Below are positions 1 to 11,142 of a DNA stretch of 64,000 bases, piece by piece. The stretch's first letter is position 1, and each line of letters starts with the position of its first letter. A program made the position numbers and the translations under genes. The DNA is from Sarcocystis neurona (Eukaryota; Apicomplexa; Conoidasida; Eucoccidiorida; Sarcocystidae): the NCBI GenBank assembly GCA_000727475.1, contig KL647290.1, positions 2,070,269 through 2,134,268 on the forward strand, read 5' to 3'. A model generated the notes under the pieces. That model saw only the letters and a program-made list of their open reading frames with translations. It was not told the origin of the DNA and searched no databases.

Positions 1-1632
1 CGACAACGGCAGCAAATTCCTCCGCAGCCAAAATGTACGCTGTAGATAGGAGAAACTGAGTGTTGAGGGGAAGAGAAGGAGAAAATGAGAGACTTAACGA
101 GATGTCACCACGTCCAAGGTGACCGTGGTGCGCAAGAGAGGTAACACCTTAGCAGGCCACTATTTGTTCTTTTCTGACGGCTGAAAAGCCGCAGTGAATA
201 CTTCACCATCTTCTTCAAGGCGCCCTTTTCTCGAGACGTAATCTCTCAGCTCTCCATTCGTGGCAAACTCCATAATGAAACATATAAATTTTGGATTGTC
301 TACCACATCCTTCATCTTTATCACGTGCTTGTGAGACAAATCTCGAAGTGCCTGGAGAAGCAGTATACAACACACAGCACGAGCACGTACCTTCGACTTC
401 TTCGAGCAACCCAATGTGTCTAGCACATGCCCGATGCAGTTTTCCACCGTATAGCACAGGTTCTATGTACTTTTATTCCGCACGAATCGAAGTCTTTACC
501 TTAGAAGTGGTAGAACTCTGCATCACATCCTGTGCAGTAAACACGGAATTCTGTCCTGCGTGATCGGGTGTGCGAACTTGACTTATTAGGCAGAGTTAGT
601 TGAGCCCAGTTAGCGAGTTAGTAACATGCAAAGCAGGATATCTCTTCCCACATATTCATGCGTTGATGCGCGAAGTGACGTATGTTGTGGTACATTGTTT
701 AGGGGTCTCTGCGCAGGTGAACGCTTTGCTCGTATCATCTCAAAAGCGTTCGAATGAACTCCAGGCCTGGGAACCATACCGTGCTGTATTTTGTTGTACA
801 CCGTATTACGTGTGAAGGTTAGCATGTGGCTAGACATTTTGTGTCCGTGGGCAAGCCATGGGGAAGGTGGCTTGCAACTACAAGTCGCCCAACGTTGAAA
901 GCCACAATAGCCGCATCATGGCCTGCAGCGTCAAGAATTTGAAGCTAGCCACCACGCGGAGAGATTCACCTGAATTTCGACGAACACTCTGTCGGCGTCT
1001 GTAATTTCAGTAAAAGACCGTTTGTTTATAAGCTTTATAGCCACGACTTCACCTGTATATCAAATCAGTTGCGTGGACGCAGGCACATCGTTAAAACTGC
1101 TTCGGATCGTAGGTACTACTCGCTCAAATTAATATTATCTCACTTTTTCGTGGACAGTGGAATGGACGCCAGTACGTAGAAGCTGAATCGAACGTGACGG
1201 AGTTCAATTCTTTCAACACGAGAGAAATTCCGAATTTCTGCAATGAACCATTTTGCACGCGTCCATGCGGCGGCACGGAAGTATACGCGCACACAGAAGC
1301 ACCTACGCATACGCACGCACATTATGCAGGATGTATCTGTGATTAGACGGACGATGTATTTAGAGTGAGCTGTAAGAGGTGCTATCCCATCTAGAACTTT
1401 GGTGATTCGGATTTATATAAATATATATATATATATATACGTGTATATATATATATGTACATAGAGTTCACGTACTCATCCGTGTTTGTGTACACGTGTG
1501 TGACAGCCGGCAAAGGCGTCCAGCGTACGGGGGGGACGAAAGAGGACGGACCTGTTTCAGGATGTACAGCCTTCATTACTCTTCCAAAGCCGCCTTCTCC
1601 TATGGCTTCCTTCACCACATAGCCGCCAATAA
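1..1632 (-). CDS. Ser/Thr protein kinase, CAMK/SNF1-like, 3' truncated by window edge
   Basis: Three exons of a eukaryotic protein kinase N-lobe join in phase: 1552-1632, 970-1052 and about 200-351. The first carries the glycine-rich loop GEGGFGRV. The second begins by completing a Gly codon and carries the ATP-binding lysine in VAIK, followed by the helix C region. The third starts ALRDLSHKHVIKM and includes the hinge segment IMEFATNGELRDYV. Both inner introns have GT/AG ends. The end of the third exon is ambiguous between two GT sites near 195-203. The catalytic loop, DFG and the C-lobe would lie left of position 1 and are not seen. The hinge and helix C wording resembles the CAMK/SNF1-KIN group, but subfamily is an inference. 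The first exon starts with two bases of a split codon, so coding sequence continues upstream. Confidence 0.8.
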
Positions 1633-3119
1633 CTGAGAGGCAAAAAAGTGCAGCACACGAAAGATTTCAGTGATGTTTGTCGAATGCCTGTCTACCCATA
1701 TGTGTGTGCGCATGCACTGGTGTATATATATGTATATATATGTACTTCAATATATATGTATATATACGTATGTATATCTCTAAACATATACCCTGCCAGA
1801 ACAACTATTTCTGCGCGCATCATTACTCCCCAGTTAGATGCTTATATAAATGTATGTATGTACACAGGTATACTTTATTATACATATGTATATGTATACG
1901 TATATTTGTAAACACATACCCTGCCACAATGACTGTTTCTGCGCGTGCTTGTACCCACCACTAAGTTGGATTTCCGATCGAGTGTGTGCGACTTCTCTGG
2001 CGTACAAGTATGTGATTATAAACACTGAATCGCACACGCTCGTGTACACGCGTCAACGAAAGAAGTGTGTGCGCGTCAGGTTTCCTGGAGAAGGAAGGAC
2101 ACGTGTACGATTCTAAAGACGAACCCACATACTATCGTATACACACGTAACCGAAAAAAGGGTGCGCGCATGAGGCGTCCGCGATACTTTCGCACGCACA
2201 AAAAGAATTTACGGATGAGGTTCGCCTGAGTGCTTCCTGATATAGTACGATTGAAGACCGACGAAAGACAACATTCAATTATAAGTACATGTGTCTTAGT
2301 ATTACTCACCGCCCTTTTTTCTCAAGAACACTGTGTGAACTTTGTACACTCAGATGCAGTCAAATCATCGCTTTACCACAGATGGTGGGCGAACGTCTTT
2401 GATCACAGGGCGTACACAGCTCTGCATACACATACATATATATATATACATATACATATGCATATATGTATATATATAGTTGCTAAATTGCAAGGGTCAG
2501 AAGCAAGTCTCTTCCAAAGTTCTACGTATCACGCACAAAACAGGAATCATGTGTCTACAGTGGTACTGCTCGGTGAATGTAAACGGCTCTCTCCCAAATG
2601 CGGGAAGGGGAACTGCTGCTCTCTGTCACTGAGTTTGTGCGACCTCCGCTGCACTCACCACAGGAGCAGGGTAGACGTTTGCGAGATTCTGCGAGTCGTA
2701 ACTTTGCCTTTGGGCGTATCTCTGTCGATTTTTTCTAAGCAATTACGTTAGCAGAGTATGTCCTCCTCTGCACACCTTTGTGTTTACTATGGGCCTAAGG
2801 CTCGCACATTCTATCCTTCTGAAATGCACGTTTCACTGCGTCGTGCAGCGTTGAAAAGCCACGAAAGCCTTCTGAGTCCGGGAACGTAGACTGCAGTACA
2901 CTTCTTCCGTGAGGCGTCCCGCACGTATACATTGGTGCAGTCACTGAATTGAGGTGCTAGTAAATGGACTGAAACGCACATCACCGATCGTTTCAGCTGC
3001 ACTAAGAGTTACCCAAGTATCAGCACTGAATATGAATTTGTCTGCACACACTGTCTCGAACAAGATGTGCACTCCCCTATGTCCTGGTATCTTCTCTGTG
3101 TGTTGACCGGCGTCAGTAC

Positions 3120-3961
3120 CAGTGGTAAGACGTAAAAGCTCACGCGTTTTAGCGACCGCGTTCAGAACTTCTTCGGGGGACAAGGACGTGTGAACATGGA
3201 TTTGAATACGTACACATGGCTACGGAGGTGGATGCACATTTACTTCTTACGCACACGCATATGTGCGTCTCCCTGCGCACGGTCGAGACTTTGAATTCAA
3301 AACTCTCTAGTAGGAGGAGAATTGTGAGGCCCAGTTGACGTGTATGGATCTGGAGAGGTGTCTGCGCAAATGCGTGGCTACAAACATGAATAACAGCTAC
3401 AGACGAATATATGTGCGTATGAACCCCATTGCACATATATGACTTCTTGCACCTGAGCAGCTGCGAAAGTAGCCTTCGTAGCTGAAGCTCGCTCACACCG
3501 AATCTGACATAATGCGTTTAGTAGCAAAATACGTGGACAAATACATACATATATCTGTGTGTATGTATGTATCTATCTATCTTTCCATACGCATACATAT
3601 ATATATATATATAAATATATGCATGGGTGTAACTCACTTCTTTGTGCACGCACGTTCAGTATACAGTGCTTGGACGCAAAACTTTCTTTCCTTCCTCTCC
3701 TTTCCTCCGTTCGTTGCCGGATGAGTGTCAATATGAGTGCAAGTAAGAAGTCCCCAGCCTACCGTCACTTGCTTGATCTTGGCGGCCCCTGCAAAAGTCT
3801 TCTTTCTTGGAAAGATAGACAACCTCATCGTCTAGTAGCTGGTCAAAATCGAAAATTTCTTCTCCCGACTCATTGAAAGCTCTCGTAGCGGGTGCTTCAA
3901 GGGTAAACGTAAGACAGAGTGCGAAAATGAGTAGACTACCGAGCCGAGCTGCCACGAACAT
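3120..3961 (-). CDS. Candidate 5' exons of the kinase gene, including a signal-peptide exon
   Basis: A start codon at 3961 opens a classic secretory leader: MFVAARLG, then a hydrophobic core LLIFALCLTFTL, then a likely cleavage after ATRA. An acidic stretch follows, and a GT donor comes after 3763 (another GT lies a few bases earlier). A short coding-like exon ends at 3453 at a good donor (frame SFSYEGYFRSCS), and an exon at 3120-3170 encodes VLNAVAKTRELLRLTT. The 3120 exon ends in phase 1, as needed by the kinase exon starting at 1632, and the earlier junctions can also be made in phase. The acceptor of the 3453 exon is weak. The signal peptide is seen directly; its link to the kinase domain is inferred. 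The alternative is a separate small secreted-protein gene. Confidence 0.45.
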
Positions 3962-4152
3962 TCAACGTGTCGACGGTGATATTTAGCTGAGTATGGTAAC
4001 CTGTATACACGTATTTAAACATAGGTACGAGGATATATACGGGAACTTACCAGGAAACACTTACTGGAATCGAGTGCACTGTTAACTTTTGCATTTGCCT
4101 GTCTGCCCTGTGATAAGTGCTCCTCTCTGCATGCGTACTCGATTCTGTCATG

Positions 4153-4813
4153 TCAGACTTCTTTCAAGACACACTTCGTCGATGACACGTGTGCGTCACG
4201 AGCTGCCACACGAAAAACGACTGTACACCGCATTTTTGAACGTGGACGCGGATTCACGTGTCTGACGTGGTAGGCAGATATTACTATGATACTCAACATC
4301 TTGCAGAGTGAAGTACGCAAGTTGTCCCAGCACTCGTATGCGTCTTCGTATTTTCTTCTTCTGTACTCGCTCAAAATTGCTTTGTGCTGCGCCGTCAATT
4401 TCAAGGTCAAGGTGCACCTACATGAAGCTACCCTTCGTACAGTTCAACTGTGGTGAGCGGATACGGTAACAGAATTGCAAACCTGTTACTCTGTTATTCC
4501 GGTGTTTTTTTTATCCGCAGCAAACACGTGCAATCAGGGCTTCGCGTTTGTGGTTACAGGAAAGAATCTCAGCCCATTTCCTTAGTCCGTCCACCGCGGG
4601 TCTGTACTTACTGACGTGGACACGGGGCCCGCTTTTTTCTAAGAATGTTTGAAAATTGGTGTCTGGCGGAAATTTCATTTGTACGGGCTCAGCAGGATGT
4701 TTCCCATTCGGTGCTACTAGCACCTTCTTCCATTCGTGCGTCACCGAGGTGAGCTCCTCTATGTCTACCGGAGGGTAGCCAAACATTTTGCACGGAGGTT
4801 GAAATATTCGCAA
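4153..4813 (-). CDS. Unassigned coding-like exons, hypothetical protein (3' part)
   Basis: The minus-strand frame from about 4813 to 4558 reads like genuine protein: charged, hydrophobic-patterned, with segments such as GYPPVDIEELTSVTHEWKK and SKYRPAVDGLRKWAEIL. It ends at a possible donor after 4558. A second stretch near 4300-4435 (LTAQHKAILSEYRRRKYEDA) can follow in phase and runs to a stop at 4153. I do not recognise a family. Exon borders are approximate. The stop lies about 190 bp upstream of the signal-peptide start at 3961, so this would be the tail of the next gene on the same strand. Confidence 0.35.
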
Positions 4814-5167
4814 AAGAATGCAAGCATAGTAAAGTTGCTGAACAAGACTCTAGGGGCAAGAGACTTTCTGTAGCGAAAATTCTTCAACAACGGGAGAGTG
4901 GCAACAGCGCGGCCAAGGAGTCTTCGCTGCTGCAGGGCACGATAACTGTATGAATTTGTGTATTTGGCACACGAGTTATGAGGTGTAATATACGTGCGTA
5001 AGGCAGTCGTCACCTTCCTAACATTTTGAATGGTGATGCCTTAAAAGGTTTCATCCATAAGTACAAAATTGTCTGCAATAGGTCCTTACGCTAGAAGCAG
5101 CTACGTCGGCGGGATTTACGAAAAAAGGAGGAAAATCTTGCGTGGCAATGTTCGCCTAAGAAGGAGA

Positions 5168-6760
5168 CTACACTATTGAACTAGATTCAAGACTGAACAT
5201 TAGCTTTTGGCGAAATAGCAATGCCTCCAACTGAAACACCGAGCGTAGTGTGCGACGAAAAACTATAAGAGCCTTTTGAAGAAGCAGACTACCAGCCCTG
5301 CTTTTGAGGGTGGAATATTGTTGACGCACCCTCGCCCCGCTACGATAAACGTGTAACACTTTCTGCTGAAGGAAAGTCGCTAAAGTTCCTGGCAGCTGTT
5401 CAGCACTTGTAAGACACGTCATGTGTAAGGAGCTTTAACACATGGTGGTGAACTGCGGCCGTAGGAATGGTTATACACCTCAGCAGAAGAGGGCTGCTGC
5501 CAGTTTGGATACTTCGAGGCTGATATTTACAGGCGTGCTTTGTTAACGGATCTTTTAAACTTAAAGGGGACGTCTACGGTGTGTAGGTGAAAGAGGAATG
5601 GGTACGCATTTGTTTTTTTTGAGTTGCACTTGCCACCTTGGTAGTCTATAGAGTCATACGCGTGTGAACATGGCTGACACCTACATAAGATATTTACAGT
5701 GTACACGCTAAACATTCTCCAGACGAGTACCTTCTGCTGCTGCTACATCTCACTACAAGTGCCTCCATCTGCATGTGCATCTGTTCATATAAACATATGC
5801 AGGTACGTATGTATGCAAGTATGCATGTGCTTATGTAAGCGTGTATGTGCGCGTCCCTGCGTGTGAGATTGCATGTGAATATGAGGGGGAACACGTCAGA
5901 GGTATAGCTGAACAGGCTCTGCGACTACATAGCCAGGTGTATGATGAGACAAACCATACATTGCTACGTGTGAGTGGACAACATGTATATTTGAGTTGTT
6001 TTTGACAGCCTCAAGAGGACAAAATACGATGACGCGCGCTGCTGATACACACTTGTGCAGCAGAATATCTCGGGAGTACGGTGCGGGGTCCGACGGCTCA
6101 CATTCTACGGGATAAAATGATGCTCCTTCAACTACGTTTGGTAAGTTACTGATCCACAGCATTAACTTGCCCTTGAGCGCGGTACGTCCCCTATCAAAAG
6201 CACCTTTATGCGATAGTTTCAAGTGACGCTTCCCAATAGGCAGCAAGCAGCCCCGACATACACGCATGCATGTGAAGTCCACAATTCTAAGTAAAGTGCA
6301 TGAGGTGGGGCTTCTCGCGGGGCCGAGCGGCTACTGCACTCGATCAAACGTAGGCAGTTGAGAGCAACCCAAGGAAGAAGAATGGCCTTCAGTGTGTCCG
6401 CGCAATGACTATGCCGCACTTGTATATATTATTACCCGCTTACAGACGCACAGACCCACCCACACCCGAAAATACGTATCTGTGCCTGCAAAGGCTGGGC
6501 CACACGGATCTATATGTACTTACACGAACGCGTATTTTCCAGCGGACATGGTACCCATCCTAGCAAGCGCATTTTTGTCAGCGAAAGGGAGATCCCGTCA
6601 CAGGTGGCTTGTGAGGAATGCACGTAGGAATTCCCTTTCTCACAACGGGTTCCTGTAAATTCTTTTGTTGATGCTCCGCTAAATAAACTATCGAATTCAT
6701 ATTGCACTCCTCACCCTGGTCAGCGGCATCCACTTTTTCCTCACTCAGGAGACTACTCAC
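5168..6760 (-). CDS. Unassigned coding-like exons, hypothetical protein (upstream part)
   Basis: Three minus-strand stretches have a protein-like composition and lie between AT-rich or repeat DNA. They are about 5300-5422 (SAEQLPGTLATFLQQKV, ending near a GT donor), about 5930-6260 (segments KLMLWISNLPNVVEG and CEPSDPAPYSRDILLHKC) and about 6600-6740 (SEEKVDAADQGEECNMNS). They may be internal exons of the same gene as the block at 4153-4813, but I could not fix phases across all junctions. No family is recognised. DNA between them, including the ACATATGCAGGTACGTATG-type run at 5770-5890, looks intronic. Confidence 0.25.
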
Positions 6761-7930
6761 TGAAGCGGAATTTTTGTGTGTGTGTGCAGATGTACGTCAA
6801 GACCTGTTTTTCCGTCTGTCGAATGTTTTCCTTTTTTTCTCAAAAGCTGACTTGTCACCACCGACGTAGTCAGTCCAGAAGAAGCACTCTACGATTTATA
6901 CGCATGACGCAGCTACAGTGATGAATGTCTTCAGGAGCATTTTGCTGCTTCCAGATGTGCACTGTTGCACGTGGAAAGTTTTGAATACACTCTGACACCT
7001 GTTTGTAACTACCTGTGATGACGCACATGCATACCTACGTACACATACGTGCTTACATATATATATATACATATCTGAAGGTAGACAAAGCTAGCTAGCA
7101 TCGTGTGGGATTTAACTTCAACATCCGCGTACACTCAACTTTTTCCGATGTTTGCACAGTCAAAATATGCTCTGTAGTGCCCACGACTTCACTATTTTTC
7201 CGATCGCTCGCTTTTTGTGCGCCTGTGTGCAGAGCATCAGAAACATTCATGCAGAAGTGCCTTCAACGCGTGCCAGCTGCGGGCTGGTGCACATTTGCAT
7301 CAGAGGGGGCTAAGCCCAATACACACGTATGTAGCTACGAGCCACCAGTGCAAATACACGTCTAGAAAGGCCAGCGTAGTTTTGAATGGTAAGAAATCGT
7401 GTGTGATTCCACGAGAAGCTGCCAAAAAAATATATATATATATGCATACATACCTATATCAGTATATTCGCTATATGCGTGCCTGTGTGGGAATGAGAAT
7501 CAGTTACGATCCACGAATGCATAGACGATGTCGCAGCGTTTCTGTTGTCCTAATGTGCGGCGGTGCAGTGATATTTTTAGTCCCACAGAAGCCATGCAAC
7601 TTGCACCCTGGAAACCCCAGCTGGTTCACTCGAGAAACGTACGCTTCGTACAAGGAGACCGTCCGCTGCACTTCGTAGGTATTCGATTGCCAGCCACGAC
7701 TGAAAGTCCTAGTTCCCTGATTGCCGGACTACGTATGGCAGTTGGAGGCAATGGCGTGTTCATACTTATTCCTTGCGTACTGTGTTGTAAAGTGTCTTCA
7801 CAGGTAATTGAGTGTGAAGCGTCACGTTAAAAGTTGCTTTTCAGCCGTATCCAGATCTTAGTGCGTCACCATACTAGCCGACTCGGCAAGAACTCTTTTC
7901 ACAGTTCCGCGCATACCAATGTGGTTTTAC
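6761..7930. other. No supported gene
   Basis: This stretch holds short AT microsatellites (about 7045-7075 and 7425-7445) and several short open frames on both strands. None of them has a recognisable motif or a convincing splice chain. Confidence 0.4.
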
Positions 7931-7939
7931 TCAAAGTAG

Positions 7940-8540
7940 TCTAGTTTGGAGTTTGCTGGGTGCAAGGAGGTGGGGGTGAACAAAAGTATGCTTTCTGCCG
8001 GCGCGTATATCTGTACCACTGAAGACGCTGTTTTGAATTGTGAACATGCAGAAGCAGATGATTTCACAGCAGCCACTGCCGTGTTACGTAGTCCTCTGGG
8101 GATAAAAAAGACGTACTTGCGTCAAAAACAGTCCGACTGCTGGTCGTGGCGCGCAAACAGCTGGAGTAGCAAAGGTGATGCGAGTAATGCTAGACGGGCC
8201 ACTCACTTGTCGCCGACAGTTTCACAGGTTTACTCTTGCAAAAACGACGTTCTTTTGCCGTCTGTATATACTTGAAGAGGAAGATTGTGGTTGAGGTGTG
8301 GGCGGACCAATTTTTATTCTCTGTGGTAGTCTCCGTTTTTTGTGGAATGACACAGCTGAAGAGTCTGTGTGTTCTACAAGGTGGAAAGCAAGCACAAATA
8401 CCTGCACCATTCGCACTCCGCATAAGAACGAGTGATACAGTACACGTAGTTACTACAGAAATTAAAACTTTCTTCAACTGAGTTCCCTTCGGTCTGCGAA
8501 CTTCCAAGACATCTTTTGGCAAGATGGACTTGTACAACGG
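7940..8540 (-). CDS. Weak exon candidates, hypothetical
   Basis: About 8425-8535 on the minus strand encodes DVLEVRRPKGTQLKK followed by a hydrophobic stretch VLISVVTTCTVSLVL, and ends at a GT donor near 8423. It could be a membrane or leader segment. A second open stretch at about 7950-8115 follows a pyrimidine-rich AG. The plus strand of the same DNA is also open. No family or start codon could be assigned. Confidence 0.2.
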
Positions 8541-9887
8541 TGATCTGTGTCGAATGTGTACCAGTGTCGAAAGAGGAAACTTTCAGCGTGTCAGTTCCCC
8601 TCCCGGTTGTCGTCTTGCTTCAGCAGGGGCTGCACTGGTGTGTGCCTAGCGCGAACGTATATTTGGTCTCAGAATTGTTAACGTAGTTTGAGGACGCCTG
8701 ACGCAGAAGCCTGTTCCTTGTCCCACTATGCGCTCGAAAAAAAGAACTAGGCCTCGGCGTTGATTTCCTGTTTACCTTGTAGACAGACCTGAAGTCAATA
8801 TGTTTTTTGCATGTGTGTGCCTAGTGAGCTACACGTATATGTCTGCCTATGTAGCATGCGTGGGCTGTCCTCACGAGCATATGCTTCGTTGTACTTGAAA
8901 GGGAAAGACGTTTTCGCGAGAAAAGCACCTTCGGAAGCAGCAGGTTTCTAATTATAAGGTATCTGCCCAAAGTTTCGATGAGGGTCCGCACGTGTCTGCG
9001 TCAATTAAGCCATTCCGCACTCGATTCTAACCGGCAAGCAGTCACACAGCTTTGTCTGCATTCGTGCGCCATGGGTTACGTGTTGGCGTGCACAGGAAGT
9101 ACGTATGCATGACTTCACGTATGTATGTGTATGTACGGATCTCACCCACACACAGTACAGAGCAGCTCGTAAGCGCGTCCAGACATTGGTGAACATGCAG
9201 GTGCAGGAGGGACCCAGCCACGCCCATATATGGACAACTTATGTAGCAGGCGTTTACAACAAGTTACACAGCACGCACGGTATTACAGGTGTTCTGCCTG
9301 TGCCTTGCTATATCAGCGTGTCTACATCCATACTCAAAGTATATATAATTAGACAAACGCATATATGTACATAGGTGTACGCCCACCTACGTAGCCCGAA
9401 CTACACCGCTCTGATTGAAAACATGCACTACACTTCACAAGAAAACATACACAATCTCTATGGTTTAACGTACCCCACGCTGCACGTCTTCCAGCTGGCA
9501 CACATCCAGCACAGCATTACAACGCGTTCTATGAACGTCGTTCACGTCCGTCTCGTGAGCTAAGGAACCACGAACCATATAGACGTTATACGTAGTCCCT
9601 TGTTCATTCCGAGTCGAAGAAGGGTACTCCGATAGAAAACAGTTGATTCTGGAGTCACGTACGTCGACATATACATCAAATTTTCACACACTTCCACATT
9701 AAGTCTCCCTTACAGTACTTTGAAACGCCATAACATCAGAGAAGATAAACGGCACGGTTGCCCTTGAGTATGAATGAGATGGCGTACTGTTAGGCGGGCT
9801 ACGTTCGCGGCACCTTCTTGATCCTGGTCTGCAGAGGATCTCACAACATTCCCTTGTTAGCCTACGCCAAATAAGTGACATTCTTCT
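8541..9887. other. No supported gene
   Basis: Ordinary-composition DNA with scattered short open frames on both strands; none has a motif, a leader, or splice signals I would defend. Confidence 0.4.
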
Positions 9888-11131
9888 CTACGTGCAAACC
9901 AGTCCAACGGAGACGTTCGAGATACCCACAGAACTGGTGTCAGTCTGCTTTGTGTTAACAGACGCAAACAGCATTCCGGAACTGCGTTTCTGCAGGAAAT
10001 GCCAAGTGGCCTCTAAATATGCATATGAAGGGTAACACACACGTACGTGTATATCAGTACATTTACAAATATGTATGGACACACACGACGACGAGAACGC
10101 GTGTGTGTGTGTGGATCTTGATACTTCTGTCCATATATCTGTCCACATGAAGATACCCACGAGTATGTATGCGCACCCACATCCGATTACATACATGGGA
10201 AACACGTACGAATGGCTGTAAAGGTATATGTGTTTGCCCTCATACCAGGTGTATAAGTGCACCATCAGGTATACGTGTACCATTTCACAAAAATGTACGG
10301 GTAGTTGTTGCGCTGATCTCCTCTTTAAACAAATGCAACAATCGTCATACGACTGGCCAGCCACGCGTGTGAGCACTATTGTACGCGGTGCTGCAGTATC
10401 GTGCACCTCTGTACGACTTGTAAGCGCACGCGTCCACCACCGTTTGTGCTCCTGTCCACAAGTAGCATCCGGGCGTTTGGTTGGAGACTTACAAAAGAAG
10501 GATAGCAGAAGGTTCTTAGGCTCAGACGTGCATAGACTTCAAACGGCAAAATTGCCACCAGTGAGTAGTATGAAACCTTTTTTTCCACCGCCACGCAGAT
10601 ACAGCAGGCTGAAACTCTCTGCAGCTCTCTGCACAGTATATCTGCTCAGGGCGGCTTCCCACATGTCGTCCTTTTGAGCTCTACGAACAATCTACAGACT
10701 GACGTCTACCGGAGTCCACATCTGTTCACATGCCGTACGCCAGTCTGTGACACGAGCAGTCGAGTCGTGTGGCTTAAAGGCTTCTAGTGGGGCGCGACGA
10801 CGTGGCGTATTTATTCACATGCACAAACACACACATACACACACCCACAAACGTTCCTATACACACACACATATCTATATGCGTATATGGAGTAAACGTG
10901 AAGCGCTTACTCCAGCAGTACTACCTTGCGACTGTTAAACAGCTTTACTAGTTCTCCCTTTTCGAGATATGTGAGTCTGCAGCGCTGTAGATTCAAACCG
11001 TCTTTGTAAGGCTTACTCGCTACAGGTGCGTGAGCGTGTTCATGTACACGTTTCAGAAGCTTAACGGCTCCTTCTTGTCAGACAGGAACAGCCGCTCCGC
11101 GACGCAAGTCTTGCTTCAACCAAAACCACAT
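9888..11131 (-). CDS. Unassigned coding-like minus-strand segments downstream of BCS1
   Basis: Several minus-strand stretches here look coding. From a start at 11131 (MWFWLKQDLRRGAAVPV) the frame meets one TGA and then stays open as GAVKLLKRVHEHAHAP through KGELVKLFNSRK, with a possible donor near 10930. A stretch at about 10698-10785 and another at 10490-10617 follow. Depending on the frame chosen, the chain ends at a stop at 10522, or continues with a phase-0 acceptor near 10007 to a stop at 9888. The two solutions conflict and I cannot choose. The segments are basic; no family is recognised. The block lies directly behind the BCS1 stop at 11143, so it may be 3' UTR, a short gene or pseudogenic. 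Confidence 0.25.
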
Positions 11132-11142
11132 GTCGGCAGTTC

